This document shows positions 17,563 through 29,392 of a DNA stretch of 64,000 bases, piece by piece. The stretch comes from Anaerolineae bacterium (GTDB lineage Bacteria; Chloroflexota; Anaerolineae; Aggregatilineales; JAFGMM01), in contig JAOSJO010000012.1 of the NCBI GenBank assembly GCA_027494055.1, positions 620,001-684,000 on the forward strand. Direction: 5' to 3'. A model generated the notes under the pieces. It searched no databases and had not been told where the DNA came from. It saw only the letters and a list, made by a program, of their open reading frames with translations. The first letter of the stretch is position 1; every line of letters begins with the position of its first letter. Position numbers and translations under genes: made by a program.

Positions 17563-18765
17563 CTAGACCGGCAGCGTCAGGCTTGCCAGGTCGCGCGGGT
17601 AGTAAGTGAGCATCTCGACCCCATCCTCTGTGATCACCACCGTGTCGGAGTGGCGGAACCCGCCCAGCCCCGGCGCGTATAACCCCGGCTCAACCGTAAA
17701 CACCATACCGGGCTTCAGTTCGGTCGTGTCGCCCACGTCCAGAAACGGCCCTTCGTGATAGCGCAGGCCGATGGCGTGGCCGCTGTGGTGCTTCCAGTAG
17801 GGCGTCAGGTCGTGCGCCGCGAAGTAGTCGCGCACCGCCCGGTCGACGTCGGCGCAGCGCGCGCCGGGGCGCAGCGCGGCAAGCGCGGTATCCTGCAGGG
17901 CCACCATGTGATCGAAGAACCGGCGCTGTTCGTCGCTTGCCGCGCCGATCACCATCGTGCGTTCGAGTTCGGAAACGTAACCCCACACCGGCGCGGTCGC
18001 TCCCGTCACCAGCAGGTCGCCCGGCTGGAACGTGATGTTCGCCGCCAGCGCGTGGGGGATCGCGGCGTTGCGCCCGATCTGGCCCCGGTAGCCCGCGGAC
18101 GCGCCCTCCGAAAACGCGCTCTGCGCACGGTAGATCGGCCCAATGGCGTCGAGCATGGCGCGCGTCGCCTCGTTGCTTGCCCGCTGGCTGACCTCCGTCT
18201 CGGTGAGGCCGACGCGCGTATAGCGCTGGAGCAGGCTGTGCGCCAGGTTTGCCCAGCGCACACTCTCGCGGAGCAGGGCGATTTCGGCCGGCGACTTGAC
18301 CGCCATCTGGTCTTCGACGACCGCGCGCACCGGGCGCACCGCGATGTCGCCAACTTCGGAGAGCGCCGGCCCGCGATAGCCCAGTATCCAGGGGTAGCCG
18401 TCGTTGTCGGCGGCGACAGCGCCACGCACGCCCATATCCGCGAGCATATGCGCTAGCCCCTGCAATGGGTGCGGATCGTCGGGGTACTCAAGGTAGTGGT
18501 CTACCCGGTCCACGAGCGCGTTCGCCTGCGCGTGCTCCACCTCCAGGCGGGGCACGAACAGCCCGCGCTCGCCGGCGGCGTTCATCACGAACGCCATCGG
18601 GCGCTCGGTCGGGATGAAGGCGAAGCCGGTGTAGTACTTGATGTAGTCCGCGTCGAACAGCACCACGCCGCGCAACGCCTCGCGCTTGACGTGCTCAAGG
18701 AGCGCCGCGCAGCGCGCCCGGTGCTCGTCGTCGGTGATCCTCAGTTGGGCAAGATGTACCGCCAT
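17563..18765 (-). CDS. M24 family (Xaa-Pro aminopeptidase/creatinase fold) protein with altered metal site
   Basis: The 400-residue protein has the creatinase N-terminal domain (AALLEHVKREALRGVVLFDADYIKYYTGF) and the pita-bread catalytic domain (HHSGHAIGLRYHEGPFLDVGDTTELKPGMVFTVEPGLYA, quoted here only as the region near residue 330). Of the five ligands used by Xaa-Pro peptidases, the first Asp appears as Thr (LVTGA), the second as Glu (SELERT), the His (GHAIGL) and first Glu (FTVEPG) remain, and the last Glu is Ser (GFRHSDT). It may therefore be a metal-independent hydrolase like creatinase. The ATG at 18765 is chosen because an aaagg stretch precedes it; the frame extends to 18801. Confidence 0.8.
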   Translation of the reverse strand: MAVHLAQLRITDDEHRARCAALLEHVKREALRGVVLFDADYIKYYTGFAFIPTERPMAFVMNAAGERGLFVPRLEVEHAQANALVDRVDHYLEYPDDPHPLQGLAHMLADMGVRGAVAADNDGYPWILGYRGPALSEVGDIAVRPVRAVVEDQMAVKSPAEIALLRESVRWANLAHSLLQRYTRVGLTETEVSQRASNEATRAMLDAIGPIYRAQSAFSEGASAGYRGQIGRNAAIPHALAANITFQPGDLLVTGATAPVWGYVSELERTMVIGAASDEQRRFFDHMVALQDTALAALRPGARCADVDRAVRDYFAAHDLTPYWKHHSGHAIGLRYHEGPFLDVGDTTELKPGMVFTVEPGLYAPGLGGFRHSDTVVITEDGVEMLTYYPRDLASLTLPV

Positions 18766-18844
18766 GATTTGCCTTTCGGGTGTCCTTCGTAGTCGCTTCA
18801 CACGATAACCTGGCTGAAGAAGAACTTCTCACCTGAGATTGGGA

Positions 18845-18866
18845 ACAAGGGGCTTAAGCCCCTTGT
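18845..18866. repeat. Perfect 22-bp palindrome between GH38 and M24 genes
   Basis: ACAAGGGGCTT/AAGCCCCTTGT is a perfect inverted repeat without loop, 82 bp downstream of the alpha-mannosidase stop. It could form a hairpin in the transcript, but no T run follows, so a Rho-independent terminator is not certain. Confidence 0.5.
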
Positions 18867-18947
18867 CCTCATTCTTTGGTCGCAGGCCCTTCGCCTCAGC
18901 GTGCAGACACCGGCGCGCCACGCCCGCTGCTGGCGACGCCATGCGCA

Positions 18948-22112
<3,165 letters not shown>

Positions 22113-22130
22113 GGTTTGCTCCTCGTAAGG

Positions 22131-23115
22131 CTAGATCGCGTCGTTGTTGTAGTTGCCCTCGCGCCGCCACACCTCCAGCATGGTCTCATACCGCGAGAGC
22201 TTCATGCCCGTGTAAATACAGTTGCTCGTGGAGAAGATGTAGCCGCCGCCCGGCATCCCGTGCGTGAGCGCATAGCGCGCCGAGGCAACAACTTCGTCGG
22301 TCGTGCCGGTGTCGAGCAGGCCGCAGTTGACGTTGCCGATCAAACACACCTGGCCGCCATACCGCCGCTTGACCTCGGCGATGTCCACGCCGCCCTGCGG
22401 ATCGAGCGAGTGCAGCGCGTGGGGCTGGCACTGCACCAACTGGTCGATAATCGGCATGATGTTGCCGTCGGTGTGCTTGATGACGTAGAAGCCCAGGTCA
22501 CGGTAGCCCTGCACCAGCCGGGCGAGGTACGGGGTGATGAACTCGCCGAACTGGTTGGGACTGAGGAACGGCCCGGTGTTGAAGCAGTAGTCGGCGCAGA
22601 GCGCAAACCCGTCGAGGCCGCCGTGCCGCCGGTACTGCTCCGCGCGTGCCAGCGCGTCTTCCACCATGGCCGCCGCCTCCGCCTTGACCCCTGGCCGGCT
22701 CGTCGGCCAGGCGATAGGCAAATGCCGCCATCGTCGTGCCGTCCGGGATGCTAAAGGTCGCGTCGCCGTGCCGCACTAAGAAGTAGCGGTCGCCCGACCG
22801 CTCGCGGATGACTTCGACCAGGCGGAGCGTCTCCTCTACCGTGTCGGGGTTGGGATGCAGGAAGATGGCGCTATGCTCGTAGCACGCCGCGGTCATGAGG
22901 TACGTCTCGGCCATGTCCTCCCGGTGGCGCTGGCGCTCCGCCGCCGACATCTGAAACCACTGGCGGTAGTTGCGATGTTCGGGATGGACTTTGCCGAAGG
23001 CCTCCATGGTGAGGTAGAAGACCAGCTCAAAATGCGGCACGCGCCCCGTAATCGGTCGCCGCTCCAGCGCGGCGATGAAGCGCGCCCGTGGGGTCAATGG
23101 CGCTGTGTCAGGCAT
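22131..23115 (-). CDS. Uroporphyrinogen decarboxylase (URO-D) family protein (one frame break)
   Basis: The repaired protein is about 327 residues. It has the UroD-like barrel with FALCADYCFNTGPFLSPNQF, FYVIKHTDGNIMPIIDQLV, HSLDPQGGVDIAEVKRRYG and CLIGNVNCGLLDTGTTDEVV, which resembles MtaA/CmuA-type methyltransferases more than haem-pathway HemE. The C run at 22688-22691 is one base too long; repair gives DEPARVKAEAAAMVED. The ATG at 23115 overlaps the nucleotidyltransferase stop by 8 bp and the gene is followed by the GH38 enzyme, which suggests a role in sugar catabolism; that role is inference. Confidence 0.8.
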
Positions 23116-23614
23116 CGTCGCGACACCAGGGCGTCAGGTAGGGGTACATGCGCCGCACATCCAGGCCAGGACCCGTGACGTAGCCATCGAAACCGCGCTG
23201 TACCTTGTACACGCCAAAGCAATCCACGCCGCCACGCGGGCACTGGTCGGGGATGTAGCCGGCCCCATCGTCCAGGCAGCGCAAGCCGCAACCGTTGATG
23301 TCGAACACGGCGGCGAGGTCAGCCTCGACCGGGCCGCGCCAGTGCGCCTGTGTCGTGTGCAGCACGGCGCGCAGGTAGCGCACGCGTTCGGGGTCGCGCG
23401 GCGCCAGCAGCGCCATATCGACGATCAGGCTCAGGTCCACATCCGAGTCGGGCCGGTGACCGCCGGCCAGCCCGCGCGAACCGACCAGCAACACCCGCGC
23501 CACGCCCGCGTGGACGCTCAGGTTTGCCTGACACAGAAGCGCAACCGTCGCCGGCGCGCGCCCGACTCGTTCGAGGGAGGAGTTCGCAATGGCGATGGCG
23601 TTCGTGTCTTCCAT
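23108..23614 (-). CDS. Nucleotidyltransferase-fold protein
   Basis: The protein of 168 residues carries a pol-beta-type nucleotidyltransferase motif, VLLVGSRGLAGGHRPDSDVDLSLIVD (GSRG plus D-x-D). This family includes aminoglycoside nucleotidyltransferases and minimal MNT antitoxins; neither a HEPN partner nor a resistance context is present. I start at ATG 23614 because the promoter predicted at 23692-23719 would start transcription near 23685, which excludes the longer frame beginning at 23683. It heads the operon with the UroD-like and GH38 genes. Confidence 0.7.
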   Translation of the reverse strand: MEDTNAIAIANSSLERVGRAPATVALLCQANLSVHAGVARVLLVGSRGLAGGHRPDSDVDLSLIVDMALLAPRDPERVRYLRAVLHTTQAHWRGPVEADLAAVFDINGCGLRCLDDGAGYIPDQCPRGGVDCFGVYKVQRGFDGYVTGPGLDVRRMYPYLTPWCRDDA

Positions 23615-23691
23615 TTCTGGCCGATGCAGCGCGCTGGCACAGGTCGCGGCGCGGATTGCGGCCCGGAATGCCGGCCCGCGCACGCGGCATA

Positions 23692-23719
23692 TGATACCAT
23701 GCCCATTTGGGCGTGCAAC
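23692..23719 (-). promoter_or_regulatory. Promoter of the nucleotidyltransferase-UroD-GH38 operon, with operator-like repeat
   Basis: On the minus strand TTGCAC (23719-23714) and TATCAT (23697-23692) have a 16-bp spacer. The spacer contains the inverted repeat GCCCA-TT-TGGGC (23702-23713, plus strand), a candidate repressor site. Confidence 0.5.
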
Positions 23720-23784
23720 TACGCCGACCGCTTCGCGGGGTTGGTTCCCCCTTGGACATGACTACACGAAATACCTTCCGCGCG

Positions 23785-24693
23785 CTAGACCAGCGAGAGC
23801 AGCACGCTCAGCGTCACCAGGCTCGCCAGCGTGCTGACCGCGATCACCGCCGACGTAAACTCCGCGTCGCTGCCGAATTCCGTGGCGAGCACGCCGCTCA
23901 TCACCGCCGACGGCATCCCCGATTGGACGATCACCACCTGCCGCGTCATCAGCCCGCTGACGCCCAGCAGCGCCGCCAACCCGACCGCCACCGCCGGCGC
24001 AACGATCAGACGCAGGCCGGCCGCGAGCGCGATGGGCTGCAGCCGCCCCTTCACCGACGTGCGCGCCAACTGCAACCCCAGCAAGGTCAGCATCCCCGGC
24101 ACGGCGGCGTCTCCCAGGGTCGAAATGGCGCGGTCAACCGGGACCGGGAGCGTGATCCCGCCGAAGTTGATGACCAGGCCAAGCACGGCGGCGTAGGGCA
24201 GCGGCACCTTGAACACGTTGAGGAGCGACTCGCGCAGCGACGCCGAGCCGCGCGACGCCAGGAACACGCCGAGCGTGTTGGCGACCACCGCCGACACCAC
24301 ATAAAAGACCACCGCGCGCTGCTCGCCCGAATCGCCAAAGGCAAACCGGTTGAGCGAGATGCCGTAGTTGCCGGCGTTGATGAGCACGACGGTGATGATA
24401 AACGCGCTCTCCGCCTTCCGGTCCAGCCGGATCAAGCGGGCGACGCCGGCCGCGAGCAGCGCCATCACCCCCGAAAGCAGGATCACCGCCGCGCCGATCT
24501 GCACGATTTCGTCAGCCACGAGGTCGGAGTGCGCGATGCCGTCAAGCACCAGGAAAGGCGTAAAGAGGTAGATAATCAGCGTCGAGAGCACGCGCGGGTT
24601 GGGGTTGTACACACGGCCAACCAGCGCCGCGACGCCGGCGACGAGGAACACCGGGGCGACGACGTTGAATGCGATTTCGAGCGGTGAACCCAT
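23785..24693 (-). CDS. AEC family (auxin efflux carrier-like) membrane permease
   Basis: The 302-residue protein is strongly hydrophobic with about ten predicted transmembrane segments (for example IAFNVVAPVFLVAGVAALV, IQIGAAVILLSGVMALLAAGVARL and STLASLVTLSVLLSLV at the end). The motif INAGNYGISLNRFAFG and the late LSVSGLMTRQVVIVQSGMPSAV region match the AEC carriers, which move organic acids or amino acids. The ATG at 24693 is the natural start. It stands alone on the minus strand, and no substrate is implied by neighbours. Confidence 0.85.
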   Translation of the reverse strand: MGSPLEIAFNVVAPVFLVAGVAALVGRVYNPNPRVLSTLIIYLFTPFLVLDGIAHSDLVADEIVQIGAAVILLSGVMALLAAGVARLIRLDRKAESAFIITVVLINAGNYGISLNRFAFGDSGEQRAVVFYVVSAVVANTLGVFLASRGSASLRESLLNVFKVPLPYAAVLGLVINFGGITLPVPVDRAISTLGDAAVPGMLTLLGLQLARTSVKGRLQPIALAAGLRLIVAPAVAVGLAALLGVSGLMTRQVVIVQSGMPSAVMSGVLATEFGSDAEFTSAVIAVSTLASLVTLSVLLSLV

Positions 24694-24762
24694 GGCGGTC
24701 GGCCTTCACGTGGAGGGCATGTGCTTCGGGATTGAGGCGCTCAGGGCCGGCGTGCGCCCGGC

Positions 24763-25598
24763 TCACTCATCAAAGATATACGTCGGCTCGGCATAGAACC
24801 GGATGGCGTGCGCGGCGGCGCGGTCGTGCACCCACGCCGCGAGGCGCGCATTCTGCGCCTCCAGCGAGTCGCACAGCTCCAGCTTCGCGAGAGGATAGTT
24901 CACGCGCAGCGCGCGCCCGTGGATGACGTGGCGCGTGATCCCGGTTGGGAGCAGCGCCCGGTTGCGCGCGGCGGCGATGACCTCATTGGGGTGGTAGTTC
25001 GGGAACACCACCAACCCGGCCCCGTTGGGAAAGAGCGGGCGCGCCGCTTCGATGGTCTTCGCCGTGGTGCGGTTGATCGTGCCCTGCGCCTTGTAGGCGT
25101 TGACGACGCGCAGCAGCCGCCGGCTCTGTTCGTAGAGGTTGCTGCCGCCGCGCACGACGTAGACGCCCGCCGCCACCGTCAGCGAGAAGATCGCCTCCCG
25201 CCGCGCCAGCAACGCTTCCGCCTGCGCCGGCGGGACCGCTTCGAGCGCGATTTCGTCCAGCCCGTTGATCAGGTCAATCAGCGCCGGCGTGGTCGTGTTG
25301 TTAATCACGTGCGCCCACGTCTCCAGGTGCACGGTTTCCATCCCGTAGTGCACCACCTGCACGAGGATGCAGCCCATCCCTAACTCTTTGAGCGCAAACA
25401 CGCGGTTCGCGCCGTCGAGCACCACCATTTCGGGGTCGAGGCTGACCTCGCCGATGGGCGCGACAATCGGCGGGTTGCGCAGCACGCCGTCCGCGCGGAT
25501 GCGATCCACGAGCGCCAGCGCGCGCTCCTCATCGATCTCTTCGTGTGGCAGCACGTTCTCCAGCGGCACAATCCGCAGGTCAGGAGGGGGATATTCAT
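24763..25598 (-). CDS. ParB/sulfiredoxin-fold protein, SerK/SbnI-like (free serine kinase-like)
   Basis: The protein is about 280 residues: LRIVPLENVLPHEEIDEERALALVDRIRADGVLRNPPIV, then MVVLDGANRVFALKELGM, the ParB N-terminal-like core, and a long C-terminal part ending IRFYAEPTYIFDE. This layout (core plus C-terminal domain, no HTH) matches SbnI of staphylococci and the archaeal serine kinase SerK better than chromosome-partition ParB. The frame is open to 25665, but ATG 25598 followed by one missing base in the G run 25586-25590 gives a more natural start (MNIPPPDLRIVP). Serine kinase function is inferred only. Confidence 0.6.
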
Positions 25599-25716
25599 GT
25601 TGAAACCGTCCCTGGCAACAGAGCAAGGCGTAATGGCACGAAATATAACATGGAACGCCGCGCACCGGTACCGGCGCAAAGACAGAGCGCCGCGACCAGC
25701 AATCACGGCGCTCGAC

Positions 25717-25791
25717 TGGTACCCCCAGCAGGACTCGAACCTGCGCTTCTGCCTCCGGAGGGCAGCGCTCTATCCTCTGAGCTATGGGGGC
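25717..25791 (-). tRNA. tRNA-Arg (anticodon CCG)
   Basis: Reading the minus strand, the acceptor stem GCCCCCA pairs with TGGGGGT (one G-T pair), the anticodon stem CTGCC/GGCAG encloses loop CTCCGGA with anticodon CCG, and the T arm contains GGTTCGAGTCC. CCA is encoded at 25717-25719. Confidence 0.95.
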
Positions 25792-25875
25792 AAGAGGCTT
25801 TTCACCCCACGGCCCCTATTTTACCATCTTCTCCGCCCGGCACAAAGACCTAAGCGGCGCAACGGCAGCGCGCGC

Positions 25876-26853
25876 CTACCGGCCCAGCTTCGCGCGAAAC
25901 GCCTGCGTGAGCGCGGGCACGATCTCGAACAGGTCACCGACGATGCCGTACCGCGCCAGCTTGAAGATCGGCGCGTCGGGGTCCTTGTTGATCGCGACGA
26001 TCACTTTGGCGGTGCGCATCCCGGCCTGGTGCTGGATCGCGCCGCTGATGCCGCACGCGATGTACAGGTCCGGGCTGACCACCTTGCCCGTTTGGCCGAC
26101 CTGGTGCGCATAGGGGATGTAGCCCGCGTCCACCGCCGCGCGCGTCGCGCCGACCGCCGCGCCCAGCACGTCGGCAAGCGCGTGGAGGGGCGCGAACCCC
26201 TCCGGGCTACCCACCGCGCGCCCGCCGCTCACGATGATGGCCGCATCCGTCAGGCTGACGCCGCCCGCCGCACCCTCGAAGCGCGCCTCTTTGGTCACGA
26301 TTTCGTCCTCGGACAGAACAGGCGACACCGTCACAGGCTCGGCGCGCCGGCCTGGATCGGGTTCCGGCGCTTGGAAGGCGCGCGCCCGCACCGTGATGAA
26401 CGTCACGTCCGCGGCGCTGACCTCGGTGCTGAGCAGCTTGCCCGCATAGACAGGCCGCGTCGCCTGGATCGCGCCATCGGCCACGTCGAGCGCGGTCACG
26501 TCGGCGAGCAGGCCCGCCCCCACGTCGAATGCAGCGCTGCCGAGCACGTCACGCCCGCGCGTGGTCGCGCCAGCCACGACCACCCTCGGTTTGTGCGCCT
26601 CGACCAGCCCGGCGAGGAGCGCCGCGTAGGGTTCCAGGCGGTAACTCGCCAGGGTGGCGTGATCGGCGAGGAGCACGTCGTCTGCCCCGTGCGCGAACGC
26701 TGCCTGCGCCATGTCCCCGACGTTGTGGCCGAAGACCACCGCCGTCACCGGCCCGCCGACGGCCTCCGCGAGCTGTTGCGCCGCGCCCAGCGCCTCCCAG
26801 CTTACCGGGGCCGCCCGCCCGTTGAACTGCTCGATCAACACGAAGACGCTCAT
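25876..26853 (-). CDS. etfA: Electron transfer flavoprotein alpha subunit
   Basis: The 325-residue protein has the ETF-alpha C-terminal FAD domain: GQTGKVVSPDLYIACGISG followed by AIQHQAGM and VIVAINKDPDAPIF, and the phosphate-binding VSGGRAVGSPEGF. It carries electrons from acyl-CoA or other dehydrogenases to the quinone pool. The start overlaps the etfB stop by 4 bp (ATGA), so the two are coupled. No dehydrogenase or ETF:quinone oxidoreductase gene is in the window. Confidence 0.95.
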   Translation of the reverse strand: MSVFVLIEQFNGRAAPVSWEALGAAQQLAEAVGGPVTAVVFGHNVGDMAQAAFAHGADDVLLADHATLASYRLEPYAALLAGLVEAHKPRVVVAGATTRGRDVLGSAAFDVGAGLLADVTALDVADGAIQATRPVYAGKLLSTEVSAADVTFITVRARAFQAPEPDPGRRAEPVTVSPVLSEDEIVTKEARFEGAAGGVSLTDAAIIVSGGRAVGSPEGFAPLHALADVLGAAVGATRAAVDAGYIPYAHQVGQTGKVVSPDLYIACGISGAIQHQAGMRTAKVIVAINKDPDAPIFKLARYGIVGDLFEIVPALTQAFRAKLGR

Positions 26854-27647
26854 ACCACACCTTCCGCAATCAGCTTGTCCACCAGGAGAGACGCGGCTTC
26901 CGCTGCGCTGCCAGCCGCGATCAGTTCCAGCGCAGCCGCCTCTTGTGGCGGGTTGTAGATCGCCGTGCGCCGCGTGCGCGCGGCGGCCCCGCCCACCTCG
27001 TCGCCGCTCAGGCCGAGGTCGGCAAGCGACCGCACCGGTATCTCCGTCCGCGCGGCGATGCGCACGCCCTTGAACGACGGGTAGCGCGGCTCGTTGATGT
27101 CCTTGACCACGCTCAGCACCGCCGGCAGCCTGGAGGCGACCACCTGCCGCCCCTCCTCGATCAGCCGCTCGATCGTGATCGTCCGGGCCTCCGGGTCGAT
27201 CTCCACGATCCGGGAGACGAAGGTCAGCGCCGGCCAGCCGAGCGCGCGCGCCAGCCCCAGGTGCAGCGCGTCGGTGTTGACGTCCACCGCCTCCTTGCCC
27301 GTGATAACCAGCGCCACGTCACCCATCTGCGCAATGGCGGCGGCAGCCGCGCGCGCCAGGCCGAAGGCATCCGCCCCGTCCAGCGCGTCGTCCCAGATGC
27401 GCAGCGGCGCGTCGCACCCCATCGCGACGCCATGCTTGAGCGCGTCGTTGTCCAGTTCTGGCCCGACCGAAATCACCGTGACGCTGCCGCCGTGCGCCTC
27501 GCGGAGGCGGAGCGCCTCCTCAATCGCGTATTCGTCCCAGGGGTTGACGACCACCGGCGCGTCGCCCCAGGTGACGTTGCCGGCCGCATCGACTTCGACC
27601 GGGGCGGCAGTATCTGGTGTGCTCTTGGTGATGGTGACAATATGCAA
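26850..27647 (-). CDS. etfB: Electron transfer flavoprotein beta subunit
   Basis: The 265-residue protein shows the ETF-beta pattern: VVVNPWDEYAIEEALRLREAHGG near the start, ALVITGKEAVDVNTDALHLGLARALGWP and SVVKDINEPRYPSFKGVRIAAR. It binds AMP and completes the EtfAB heterodimer. The start is TTG at 27647, preceded by AGGAGG with 8-bp spacing; an out-of-frame ATG lies just upstream. EtfB precedes etfA with a 4-bp overlap. Confidence 0.95.
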   Translation of the reverse strand: MHIVTITKSTPDTAAPVEVDAAGNVTWGDAPVVVNPWDEYAIEEALRLREAHGGSVTVISVGPELDNDALKHGVAMGCDAPLRIWDDALDGADAFGLARAAAAAIAQMGDVALVITGKEAVDVNTDALHLGLARALGWPALTFVSRIVEIDPEARTITIERLIEEGRQVVASRLPAVLSVVKDINEPRYPSFKGVRIAARTEIPVRSLADLGLSGDEVGGAAARTRRTAIYNPPQEAAALELIAAGSAAEAASLLVDKLIAEGVV

Positions 27648-27790
27648 AGTGCATCCTCCTCTTAGAGTAATCGGGTTGGCTCACTTAAGGATTGTCTCTG
27701 CCCCGCGCCCGCCAAGGCGCGCCGCAGGGCGACAGGGCGCAGGCAACGGTCCGTTCTCTCAGGACGCGCGCCAGAGGCCGCGCCAGGCCA

Positions 27791-28474
27791 TCAGACGCCC
27801 TGCGCGCGCAGGAAAGCCACGATCTCGTTAGCGACCCGCTCCGCGCCGGCCTCGGTCAGATGGACGCCGTCGAACGTGTAGGTGTACACGCCCTCCTGGC
27901 CCATGTCGTAGACGCGCCCGCCCTGCTCGTAATCCAACTGGTCGGCCAGGTTCGCTGGCAGGAAGATCGGCGGGCGGTCGGGGACGTGGGCCGGCGTGAG
28001 CACTGCCATCAGATCGAGCGTCGGCACGCCCAGCTCCCCGGCGATGCGCGCGGCTTCGGCGTTGTAGCGCCGGAGTGTCTCAACCACGACATGCGTGCTC
28101 TCCAGCGGCGGCAGCACCGCCCAGACCCGGCGCGCCATGCCCTTCAGCGCCTCAAGCAGGTCGAAGAAATAGCGGCTGAACGCGCCGAGACTCACCTGCC
28201 CGCCGGGAACGTCCTTCTTCTCACGAAAGTAGAGCGGCCACCCGTGCCCCTGCGCCGCTGAGACCGCGTCGTTGATCCCGGTCATCACGAAGACGCCATC
28301 AGGAACGTGGGGTTGCACGTCAGCCGGGAGCCGGCGCAGCAGGTTGAGCGTGGTATCGCCGGTTACACCCGCGTTAATACACGTGACGTGGGGCAGGGCC
28401 GCCGCGACCCGGTCCACGTAGCCGGCCCCCAGGGTGCCCGCCGTCAGGCTGTCGCCGAGAAACACAATGCGCAT
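27791..28474 (-). CDS. SGNH/GDSL-family hydrolase
   Basis: The 227-residue protein has the SGNH blocks: MRIVFLGDSLTAGTLG (block I, catalytic Ser), INAGVTGDTTLNLL (block II Gly), VFVMTGINDAVSA (block III Asn) and FDGVHLTEAGAERVANEI (block V, Asp and His). These enzymes are esterases or lipases acting on acyl or acetyl esters. There is no signal peptide. I choose ATG 28474 because it starts directly on block I and follows a ggtaggtg stretch; the frame extends to 28495. The gene starts 18 bp after the NUDIX-like gene stop, so the two may be co-transcribed. Confidence 0.85.
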   Translation of the reverse strand: MRIVFLGDSLTAGTLGAGYVDRVAAALPHVTCINAGVTGDTTLNLLRRLPADVQPHVPDGVFVMTGINDAVSAAQGHGWPLYFREKKDVPGGQVSLGAFSRYFFDLLEALKGMARRVWAVLPPLESTHVVVETLRRYNAEAARIAGELGVPTLDLMAVLTPAHVPDRPPIFLPANLADQLDYEQGGRVYDMGQEGVYTYTFDGVHLTEAGAERVANEIVAFLRAQGV

Positions 28475-28491
28475 CGCACACCTACCCGACC

Positions 28492-29130
28492 TCAATCGCG
28501 CAGCGCGTCAACCAGGCGCACCCCGACATCGCGCCCCTGCCACGAGAGCGGCGCGCCGTTGCCGGCCCGCTCCAGCGGGAGCCAGAAGATGCCGCGCTTG
28601 TGGTCGCCATCAAGCAACTGCTGGAGCACCGCCGGGTTCACGAACGCCACGTCGAAAATCTCCTGAAAGTAGTGCGTGTCCGCCACGCGGATGCCGGGCC
28701 GGTTGGACAACTGCCGCGTCTCGCGCGGCGTTGTGCGCGCCAGATCGTACCGCACGTCCTGCCGTGAAAGCGCCGGGAGGACGGGCGGCAGCATGAACTC
28801 CGGGAACCGTTCCTCCACCAGCTCCTCGTGCAGCTCGCGGAACGGGTCCACCTCGCGCCCCCGGCGCTGGATGAACCACGCGCGGAACGCCGCAAGGTGG
28901 TCCGCATCGTCCTCGATGTAGAAGCGAAGTTCCCTCGTGCCGGGCATCTCCGGCTCGGCGTGGATCTGCGCCAGCACGGGCGGCGGCGCGCCGGTATATT
29001 CTATCCCGCCGCCGATGGGCGTGACGACGAAATCGCCCGCGCGCGCCCGGATCGCGTTGAGGATGAACAGGTAGCGGCCTTCATGTTTGACGCGGCAGAA
29101 CACCACGCAGCTCACGCGCAACAGGCCCAT
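28492..29130 (-). CDS. NUDIX-like protein
   Basis: The 212-residue protein starts MGLLRVSCVVFCRVKHEGRYLFILNAIRARAGDFVVTPIGGGIEY, a pattern of NUDIX folds with a substrate-side glycine run. A later FRELHEELVEERFP matches the REUXEE part of the NUDIX box, but the spacing between glycines and acidic cluster is much longer than normal. It could be a NUDIX relative that binds nucleotides without standard hydrolysis. ATG 29130 is favoured over TTG 29151. The SGNH gene follows directly. Confidence 0.55.
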   Translation of the reverse strand: MGLLRVSCVVFCRVKHEGRYLFILNAIRARAGDFVVTPIGGGIEYTGAPPPVLAQIHAEPEMPGTRELRFYIEDDADHLAAFRAWFIQRRGREVDPFRELHEELVEERFPEFMLPPVLPALSRQDVRYDLARTTPRETRQLSNRPGIRVADTHYFQEIFDVAFVNPAVLQQLLDGDHKRGIFWLPLERAGNGAPLSWQGRDVGVRLVDALRD

Positions 29131-29167
29131 GTCACGCACCGAAGCCAGCAAACACCGTCACGCCGCT

Positions 29168-29197
29168 ATTATAGACCAAACCGGGCCGCCGTCGTAA
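29168..29197 (-). promoter_or_regulatory. Promoter of the NUDIX-like/SGNH pair
   Basis: On the minus strand TTACGA (29197-29192), an 18-bp spacer and a perfect TATAAT (29173-29168) lie about 40 bp before the ATG at 29130. Confidence 0.45.
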
Positions 29198-29295
29198 CCT
29201 TTTTGGCCTGAGGTGAGTAAGGTATACTTGTCAGCGCCGTCTGAAAGGGGCGTCTGCCAGCCCCATCCGCCAGACCACGCGCGGAGAGGAACCTG

Positions 29296-29333
29296 AACCA
29301 CGGATAACGCTGATATTCGTGTAATTCATGGTT
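29296..29333. repeat. AACCACGGAT...ATTCATGGTT imperfect inverted repeat
   Basis: The 38-bp stretch upstream of gatA has ends AACCACGGAT and ATTCATGGTT that pair at 7 of 10 positions. It resembles the dispersed ACCACGGATAACACTGAT-type intergenic repeats of environmental bacteria. Confidence 0.4.
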
Positions 29334-29392
29334 GGATCTTCTCGTCATACGAAAAGCCCGTAGCAGCGGGCCGGACCACACAGAAGGAAGCC

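Noticed and set aside
23108..23614. MNT/HEPN toxin-antitoxin module
   Set aside because: No HEPN partner gene is adjacent; the gene overlaps a UroD-like enzyme instead.
24763..25598. Chromosome-partition ParB
   Set aside because: There is no HTH domain, no parA neighbour and the C terminus is of the SbnI/SerK type.
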